A DNA stretch of 26,464 nt from an uncultured Coriobacteriaceae bacterium. Its GTDB lineage: Bacteria > Actinomycetota > Coriobacteriia > Coriobacteriales > QAMH01. The number at the start of each line of letters is the position of its first letter. The first letter of the stretch is position 1. The stretch lies in the NCBI GenBank assembly GCA_900556425.1, contig USOR01000001.1, positions 1 through 26,464 on the forward strand. The letters are read 5' to 3'. The notes beneath the pieces are model-generated. The model had not been told where the DNA came from. It saw only the letters and a program-made list of their open reading frames with translations, and ran no database searches. The position numbers were made by a program, and so were the translations under genes. Shown here piece after piece: positions 21,938 through 26,464 of the stretch.

Positions 21938-22522
21938 ATGCCGAGACCCCACTACAAAAAGGGCGATGATACCGCCCGTGACAAGTTGGAAGCGGCGTTT
22001 TGGGATGCGCTTGCCGAAGGGCCCTACGAGGGCATAAGCGTGGTGGGGCTGTGCCGCGCCGCCGGCGTGAACAAGAACACCTTCTACTACCACTTCGACA
22101 ACATCGACGAGCTGGCCCGTACGGCGGCAGAATCCCTCGTCGAGACGCAATTCATCTACACGGTCATCGAGGCGATTAGGGGAGATGCCCAGCTTCCCGA
22201 CTACCTCTCGAAGAGCGAGTTCTCGACGCGATTGGATCGGGTGTGTCTCCTGGCCGATGACAGGGCCCCTTCTCAGCTGCGCCGCATGCTGCATGACGCC
22301 ATCCTGAGGATGTGGAGTGCCAAGTTGGGCATCGACGTGGACGGGCTCGACCTTCGAGACCGCACGTCCCTGGAGTTCGTCATCGGCGGATTTCTGGGAA
22401 TCTTCGCATACAGGAGTCGCGAGAGCGGGAGCTTCGACCTGAAGGACATCTGGGGTGCGGATTACCTGTATCACGCGTTCGATATCGTGAACAAGCTGGT
22501 GGAGGATAGCCAGCAGACATGA
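21938..22522 (+). CDS. TetR/AcrR-family regulator
   Basis: A 194-residue protein starting MPRPHYKKGDD. The N-terminal HTH is LEAAFWDALAEGPYEGISVVGLCRAAGVNKNTFYYHFDNIDELARTAAESL. The C-terminal part resembles the TetR_C_7/C_33-like small domains and ends in GADYLYHAFDIVNKLVED. ATG 21938 follows GGGGAGAG; a TTG at 21926 is rejected. It lies 144 bp after the radical SAM gene in the same direction, and may control that gene, itself, or the convergent membrane protein. Confidence 0.9.
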   Translation: MPRPHYKKGDDTARDKLEAAFWDALAEGPYEGISVVGLCRAAGVNKNTFYYHFDNIDELARTAAESLVETQFIYTVIEAIRGDAQLPDYLSKSEFSTRLDRVCLLADDRAPSQLRRMLHDAILRMWSAKLGIDVDGLDLRDRTSLEFVIGGFLGIFAYRSRESGSFDLKDIWGADYLYHAFDIVNKLVEDSQQT

Positions 22523-22557
22523 GCGACGTTTGGCGAGACACGCTTTTCGTCTATGAC

Positions 22558-23130
22558 TTACGCGAGCAGTCCGATGCAGACGATGGCTGCCCAGGCAATC
22601 GTCACGAGTCTGAAGGCGATACGCATTCCGTGAGGCAACCCAAGGTCACTGGTCAGGGACTTTGATCCCACGTACATGTGCACGGCAAACGCGAGGGTCA
22701 CGAGAATGCTGACAGAGGACCATGCTGCCGCATGCTCTGGAAGCAGGGCATGGATGCAGGCGATGAGCAAGAGCGCCAGGCCCGTCACCCATTTGAGCGC
22801 GAGGTGCCGCTTTTTTCGGCGGCTTGGCGGCCTTTCGGCATCGTGCAGCATCTGCCAGCTTGTCACGATGCTCAACAGTCCATGAACGAGGGCCGCGATG
22901 AAGAACGCCCATATGACGAACGCGAGCTCCGCGGTGACGGCATCGCTCGTCCATAGGATTCCGAGGGTGCCGTGCACGAGGAAGAACAGGCACAGAACGC
23001 CAGCGACGGCCCCGTTGACTTTGCGCCAGTTCACCTGCGAATCCACCCGAAGACTCCGAATCTGCTCAAAAGCCAGGAGGATGGGCTGCCTTGCCGTCCA
23101 TCCTCCTGATTCCAATGTGCCAGAGCCCAT
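22558..23130 (-). CDS. Five-helix membrane protein with four helix-borne histidines (cytochrome b-like)
   Basis: 190 residues with five hydrophobic helices. Single histidines fall inside the first four: LVHGTLG (His53), ALVHGLLSIVTSW (His83), CIHALLPEHA (His127) and AFAVHMYVGSK (His151). Five helices with four membrane histidines recall the dihaem cytochrome b subunits (SdhC/FrdC type) of fumarate reductases. No flavoprotein or Fe-S subunit is nearby, so it would be an orphan anchor or a different haem protein. The first about 28 residues are hydrophilic with no ribosome site at 23130; a GTG at 23046 with GGAG seven bases upstream is an attractive alternative start. Confidence 0.75.
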   Translation of the reverse strand: MGSGTLESGGWTARQPILLAFEQIRSLRVDSQVNWRKVNGAVAGVLCLFFLVHGTLGILWTSDAVTAELAFVIWAFFIAALVHGLLSIVTSWQMLHDAERPPSRRKKRHLALKWVTGLALLLIACIHALLPEHAAAWSSVSILVTLAFAVHMYVGSKSLTSDLGLPHGMRIAFRLVTIAWAAIVCIGLLA

Positions 23131-23146
23131 GATATCAATCGCAATA

Positions 23147-23175
23147 TGAGACAGCGTCCCTGAGCAACTGTCTCA
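23147..23175 (-). terminator. TGAGACAG...CTGTCTCA hairpin after the surface-protein gene
   Basis: Exact 8-bp inverted arms with a 13-nt loop, 13 bases past the surface-protein stop and before the cytochrome b-like gene. No T-tract follows, so termination may be partial. Confidence 0.4.
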
Positions 23176-23187
23176 TTCCCGCGTCTG

Positions 23188-24453
23188 CTACTTCGAATTG
23201 CCACCTGCTTCCATCACGCGCTTGCGGCCACGCCAGGCAAGCGCGGCGAACACGACGGCTGCGAGAAACGCGATACCCGCCAGCGTACCCACGATGGCAA
23301 TCGTCCTGTCGCCGGTCTTGACGAGCGTCATGGTCTTCTCCGTGCCGGTCGTATAGGCGTTGATGGTTTCTTCGGCGTCTTTCTTGTTCACGGGGTTTTC
23401 GAGCATCTCGTCCGTGATCTCGACCGTGTCGTCAACGGCCTCGCCGTTGCCAGGGGCATCGGTTCCGTCTCCGACGAAGTCCTCCACGATGACGTCATCA
23501 GGCAGGGTCGTGATGAGGTCATCGTGGTCAAAGATCTGGTCGGGAATCTCCACGGCGTCCGGCAACGTGGTGATCTGGTCGTCATAGTTGACGTCCCCAT
23601 CGGGAACTTCCATGGCGTCCGGCAATGTGGTGATCTGGTCATCGTAGTCGAAGATGCCGTCGGGAATCTCGATGCCGTCGGGCAGCGTCGTTGAAGTAGG
23701 CGTGTAGAGCACGTTGATCACGTTGTTGTCGGGGTCCGTGCCCAGGCGAATCTGGGCCGGATATGTGTCGATTACATAGGTTCCGTCAAGCTTGTACTCG
23801 TAGGCATCGCCCACGATGAGCTTGTCGAAGCGCTGGTTCGTGAAAGTTTCCGATCCGAGCTTGGTGAATTCGACGTCCTGGGGTGCAAGGGCGCCGCTCC
23901 ACGAATCGGCAGTTAGGTCAGCGCCGGTCATGAGGTAGTAGTTGACCGTGTACTCGGAATTCCACAGCCGCACGTAGTTGAGCGTGTAGACGTTTTGGCT
24001 CGGGTCACGCGACACGACCATCCTATTGGGCCATCCATCCCAGAAGAAGAAGCCGGGAATGTTCACGACATAGCTCCAGGCAGTCAACTCCTGGCCTTCG
24101 TGAAAGCCCGAGAGGGTGCGTGTTCCCATGAGACGCAAGTTGTTTTCGTCCTTGGGCACGTCGGGGTCATCGAAGTTTACTACTTCGTAGTAGTTGACCG
24201 TGATGGAGCAATTGTCCGCGGGGGATAGGCCTGCATCCCCATCACTTGCCAGAGCCTGGTTTTGCATGGTCGATGTCGGGACCTCGAGCTCGTTTCCCTG
24301 CGTGTCCACGACGGACTGGGTGGAGTCTTCGGCAAAGGCGCTGTAGGCGCAGTACGCACTCAAGGCAATGCCGATGCACAGGAGTGCGATTGCCGAGACC
24401 AGGGTGACCTTGAAATAGCGCATGGAAGTGGGACCTGAAGCAAGCGTCTTCAT
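23188..24453 (-). CDS. Secreted, probably sortase-anchored surface protein with acidic tandem repeats
   Basis: A 421-residue protein: signal peptide (basic start, hydrophobic 16-36, cut near AFA-ED), two MucBP-like strand regions (CSITVNYYE about 82-90 and YTVNYYLMTG about 168-177), then a 20-residue tandem repeat TTLPDGIEIPDGIFDYDDQI three times and a decayed fourth (255-330), rich in Asp, then a linker and LVKTGD (377-382), a hydrophobic helix and RGRKR tail. That is the layout of a sortase-anchored protein, but the signal is LVKTG rather than LPXTG. TAAGGAGG precedes the ATG at 24453. A TATTAT box at 24495-24500 may be the -10 element. It may bind host glycans or Ca2+; neither is shown. 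Confidence 0.85.
   Translation of the reverse strand: MKTLASGPTSMRYFKVTLVSAIALLCIGIALSAYCAYSAFAEDSTQSVVDTQGNELEVPTSTMQNQALASDGDAGLSPADNCSITVNYYEVVNFDDPDVPKDENNLRLMGTRTLSGFHEGQELTAWSYVVNIPGFFFWDGWPNRMVVSRDPSQNVYTLNYVRLWNSEYTVNYYLMTGADLTADSWSGALAPQDVEFTKLGSETFTNQRFDKLIVGDAYEYKLDGTYVIDTYPAQIRLGTDPDNNVINVLYTPTSTTLPDGIEIPDGIFDYDDQITTLPDAMEVPDGDVNYDDQITTLPDAVEIPDQIFDHDDLITTLPDDVIVEDFVGDGTDAPGNGEAVDDTVEITDEMLENPVNKKDAEETINAYTTGTEKTMTLVKTGDRTIAIVGTLAGIAFLAAVVFAALAWRGRKRVMEAGGNSK
23512..23691 (-). repeat. In-gene 60-bp tandem repeat (3 units plus a partial)
   Basis: Three 60-bp units encode TTLPD-(G/A)-xE-(I/V)-PD... in the surface protein; a fourth, degraded unit extends to about 23452. Units differ at several codons, so the array is not freshly expanded. 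Confidence 0.7.
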
Positions 24454-24566
24454 GATAAACGCCTCCTTAAGTGTTAATTAAGTTGCTGTCAAGCATAATA
24501 CAGCGTTTATCTGGTTTTCGGTTGCAAATTATCGGTATAGTTTCCAAAAAGACAGAAATACGATAG

Positions 24567-24633
24567 GTCATTTCGAGCGAAATGGCGAGATTCCTCCACT
24601 TCGGGACCTTACGGTCCCTTCGGTCGGAATGAC
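24567..24633. repeat. Dispersed palindromic intergenic element (copy with full hairpin)
   Basis: GTCATTTCGA (24567-24576) pairs with TCGGAATGAC (24624-24633) at nearly all positions and encloses a perfect GGGACC-TTAC-GGTCCC hairpin (24603-24618). This is the REP-like family of which shorter copies lie at 24924 and 26141; all have the GTCATTTCGAGCG start and a GAGATTCCTCC or GAGAAATCTCG part. It is non-coding and probably transcribed as a folded structure. Confidence 0.6.
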
Positions 24634-24737
24634 AGTAGGCAGCGACCTTGCGGCCGCTCCAGTCGAGATGACGCTGTTTGTGCTCCGATTGTAGCCACCG
24701 AAGCACATTACTTAGCGTGGATTCTTCCTCTTGTTCC

Positions 24738-24890
24738 GAAATGTGGTGTGGTGGTTTCCTGCACGACCATGGGGGCGCATCACTTGGCAAAACCGCCACG
24801 GAATGTGCTGTGGTGGTTGCGAGAGCAGTCACCAGGGCGCATCACTTGGCAGGAATCTCCGTGCCCGCCATGAGATGTGCCGCCATGACC
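24738..24890. repeat. Degenerate repeat array B
   Basis: GGGCGCATCACTTGGCA occurs exactly twice, at 24773-24789 and 24835-24851, 62 bp apart, and GAAATGTGGTGTGGTGG (24738-24754) is identical to a segment of array A. Two units and a decayed third are seen. It sits in the 612-bp gene-free stretch 24454-25065, which otherwise holds the dispersed elements at 24567 and 24924 and the surface-protein promoter. Confidence 0.65.
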
Positions 24891-24923
24891 GCAACGCTCG
24901 CGCATGAAGCATCGACTTTCTGT

Positions 24924-24960
24924 CATTTCGAGCGAAGCGAAGCGTAGTCGAGAAATCTCG
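24924..24960. repeat. 37-bp dispersed element, copy 1
   Basis: It begins CATTTCGAGCGAAGCG and ends GTCGAGAAATCTCG. It matches the copy at 26141-26177 at 35 of 37 positions. The end CGAGA-AA-TCTCG is itself palindromic. Confidence 0.7.
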
Positions 24961-25065
24961 CCCCACCCCATTTTCATCGGCTTACAATCTTGTCATTCTC
25001 GGTCACGTGACTCCATCATCTAGTAACTTACCTTGTGTGGAAAGGAACTTCGCGATGGGGGTGAG

Positions 25066-26100
25066 ATGCGGATGGGATCAGTCAGCTCGTTTCTGAGCAG
25101 TTTTAGCGGCAGCTTCAAGGCGGCGCTTCTCATCTGGCCGTTTCTTTCGTTCGCCCTCACGCTTCCCGTCCTCGTGTACCTCTACCATCGCGATGGGCGC
25201 CTGCGTCTGTCATCGGCCGTGGCCGCCTATCTCACCATCCTCTATATCGCGGGTCTGGGCTGCTTCACGCTCTACCCGCTCCCGAGCGGAGATGCCGGTC
25301 CGGGCATCACCTATGGCATCCCGCCACAGTTCGATCCATTCAACTTCGCCCACGACATCGCGAAGGACGGCATCAAGGCGGTCCTGCAGCTGCTGTTCAA
25401 CATCGTGCTGTTCGTGCCGTTGGGATTCATCGCGAAGCGCTTCCTGCGTCTGGGCTTTGGCATGACCGTGCTCATCTCTCTCGGAACGACGATTCTCATC
25501 GAGACCGCGCAGCTCACGGGCCTCTTTGGTATCTATCCGTACGCCTACCGTACCTTCGAGGTGGACGACATCATCTGCAACACGCTTGGCGGCATCGTCG
25601 GATGGTGGTGCGCCTATAGCCTGGGGCGCGTGCTACCCGAGGAGAAAGCCATCTTCCTGAAGACGACCCATGACCCCGGCTTCGTGCGCCGCTGCGTGGC
25701 TCTTTGGGTCGACTTGATGATTATCGCCCTGTGCACGGAAGGACCATGGCTGCTGCTGGCCCTGGCGAGCGAGGCGTTTCTCGATGAGCCCTTCACGATA
25801 GCGGGGCTTACCGCGCCCCAGACGGAGACGCTCATGATGTACGTCTGCTTCGCCCTTTCCTATGTCGTCTTCGAGGTCGTGGTGCCCTGGTGCAACGAGG
25901 GGAGCACGGTCGGCGGCAAGCTCGTGCACATGTCGTTCGAGACGAAAAAGCGGATGGGATCGCAGCGGGTGCTCTTCTATGCCGTACGCGCCGCCGCGGT
26001 TGTCGCCATCCTCATGTTTCCGCTCGCGCTCGTCCCGGTCGTCGTCATCTTCTACCTTATCGCGCGCAAGATGCCCTACGACTACCTACCGGGGCAATGA
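25066..26100 (+). CDS. VanZ-family membrane protein fused to an RDD-like domain
   Basis: A 344-residue protein. The N-terminal half is a VanZ-like domain (LYIAGLGCFTLYPLP, DPFNFAHDI, LLFNIVLFVPLGFIAKRF, ILIETAQLTGLFGIYPYAYRTFEVDDIICNTLGGIVGW), as in the teicoplanin-resistance family and its many relatives of unrelated function. The C-terminal half is RDD-like (FVRRCVALWVDLMIIALC, EGSTVGGKLVHMSFETKKRMGSQRVLFYAVRA). The VanZ/RDD fusion is known in Gram-positives. Start is ATG 25066 or 25072 with GGGGGTGAG nearby; an upstream TTG frame to 25033 is less likely. Glycopeptide resistance should not be inferred. Confidence 0.82.
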   Translation: MRMGSVSSFLSSFSGSFKAALLIWPFLSFALTLPVLVYLYHRDGRLRLSSAVAAYLTILYIAGLGCFTLYPLPSGDAGPGITYGIPPQFDPFNFAHDIAKDGIKAVLQLLFNIVLFVPLGFIAKRFLRLGFGMTVLISLGTTILIETAQLTGLFGIYPYAYRTFEVDDIICNTLGGIVGWWCAYSLGRVLPEEKAIFLKTTHDPGFVRRCVALWVDLMIIALCTEGPWLLLALASEAFLDEPFTIAGLTAPQTETLMMYVCFALSYVVFEVVVPWCNEGSTVGGKLVHMSFETKKRMGSQRVLFYAVRAAAVVAILMFPLALVPVVVIFYLIARKMPYDYLPGQ

Positions 26101-26104
26101 CGCC

Positions 26105-26139
26105 AAGTGGGACAAATGGACAGGTCATTTGTCCCACTT
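26105..26139. terminator. 14-bp perfect inverted repeat after the VanZ-RDD gene
   Basis: AAGTGGGACAAATG (26105-26118) and CATTTGTCCCACTT (26126-26139) are exact inverted arms around a 7-nt loop, starting five bases past the stop codon. The following T-CATTT tract is short. It is an effective terminator structure and abuts the 37-bp dispersed element. Confidence 0.6.
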
Positions 26140-26140
26140 T

Positions 26141-26177
26141 CATTTCGAGCGGAGCGAAGCGGAGTCGAGAAATCTCG
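26141..26177. repeat. 37-bp dispersed element, copy 2
   Basis: It begins CATTTCGAGCGGAGCG and ends GTCGAGAAATCTCG, differing from copy 1 at 24924 by two bases. It lies directly behind the hairpin, between the VanZ-RDD gene and the flavin oxidoreductase. Confidence 0.7.
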
Positions 26178-26251
26178 TCATGCTGCCAGCCAGCGCATGC
26201 CGATTGGAGGATAATCAGCCCAATAGAACGCGACGACCCGGGAGGGACCTC

Positions 26252-26464
26252 ATGAAGCGCGATTATCCCAATCTCTGCAAACCCCTCAAGGTGGGTAACC
26301 TGACATTCCGCAACCGCATGGTGTCGGCTCCCATGGGCGCCACCGACATCACGGCCGAGGGAACGCCCGGCCTGCGCACTCAAGGCTTCTACGAGGCCCG
26401 CGCCAAGGGCGGTGCCGCCGCGGTCACCGTGAGCGAGCTCGTGGTCCATCCCGAGACCGACGGC
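26252..26464 (+). CDS. NADH:flavin oxidoreductase (Old Yellow Enzyme family), 5' part
   Basis: 71 codons are in the window and the frame is open at its end, so the gene is 3' partial. MKRDYPNLCKPLKVGNLTFRNRMVSAPMGATDITAEGTPG matches the N-terminal FMN-binding start of the OYE-like TIM barrel (LxxPLKVGxxxxRNRxVxAPM), as in BaiCD and 2,4-dienoyl-CoA reductases, and YEARAKGGAAAVTVSELVVHPE is the next barrel helix and strand. A full enzyme has a C-terminal [4Fe-4S] and NAD(P)H/FAD domain, outside this window. GGGAGGG precedes the ATG. The substrate is not determinable. Confidence 0.9.
   Translation, partial: MKRDYPNLCKPLKVGNLTFRNRMVSAPMGATDITAEGTPGLRTQGFYEARAKGGAAAVTVSELVVHPETDG

Noticed and set aside
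25055-25096. 13-codon leader ORF with AAAGGAA before the VanZ-RDD start
   Set aside because: Overlaps the start of the main gene in another frame and has no attenuator structure; probably chance.
25066-26100. Glycopeptide (teicoplanin) resistance determinant
   Set aside because: VanZ-like domains are widespread without resistance; no vanRSHAX genes are near.

Overview
The window (about 26.5 kb, GC-rich, about 58% by eye) looks like chromosome of an anaerobic gut-type Actinomycetota, most likely Coriobacteriia/Eggerthellaceae. The reasons are a DMSO-reductase-family molybdoenzyme with a DmsB-like ferredoxin, a DUF1847 protein, DUF5692 membrane proteins, LytTR/GHKL sensor systems, an Old-Yellow-Enzyme flavin oxidoreductase and dispersed CATTTCGAGCG...GAAATCTCG intergenic repeats. 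This is inference from gene content; no rRNA or marker gene is present. There is no CRISPR array, prophage, transposase or complete mobile element.

Layout. 1-2404 (+): 3' part of a molybdopterin oxidoreductase and its four-cluster ferredoxin. 2439-4001 (-): DUF1847 protein, tRNA-Gly(CCC), pentapeptide-repeat protein. 4279-6334 (+): an aldo/keto reductase cut off in mid-domain, then an AAA/DUF4143 ATPase behind an AT-rich 20-bp inverted repeat that carries a TTGACA box. 6373-7074 (-): PH-like protein and a DUF6440 protein, divergent from an XRE membrane regulator (7338-7952, +). 7917-11155 (-): LytTR/GHKL signalling cluster. 11196-12402: PPOX-family flavin protein and a nucleotidyltransferase. 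12417-15158: TetR repressor, a perfect 27-bp operator, and a divergent operon of two related DUF5692-type membrane proteins. 15159-15559: non-coding degenerate repeat array. 15560-16841 (+): a C-terminal SirTM sirtuin fragment coupled to a zinc macrodomain ADP-ribosyl hydrolase, then micro-ORFs that look like remnants. 17009-20233 (+): second AAA/DUF4143 ATPase, YbaK deacylase, MFS transporter and a clear intrinsic terminator. 20321-22522 (+): radical SAM protein and TetR regulator. 22558-24453 (-): small haem-b-like membrane protein and a sortase-type surface protein. 24454-25065: second repeat array and dispersed repeats. 25066-26464 (+): VanZ-RDD membrane protein, 14-bp hairpin, and the 5' end of an NADH:flavin oxidoreductase.

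The most unusual region is the LytTR/GHKL cluster. One membrane protein has a seven-helix sensor and a textbook RHDLRNH phospho-acceptor box but stops before any ATPase domain. Its operon partner has an intact GHKL ATPase but only about two membrane helices and a degenerate acceptor box. A LytTR response regulator lies between them, and a LytTR-only DNA-binding protein follows, with a candidate direct-repeat LytTR site and small ORFs in the gap. This could be a histidine kinase split over two proteins, or a decaying pair. The truncated sirtuin beside its macrodomain partner and the two ATPases with palindromic AT-rich promoters are the next most notable features.
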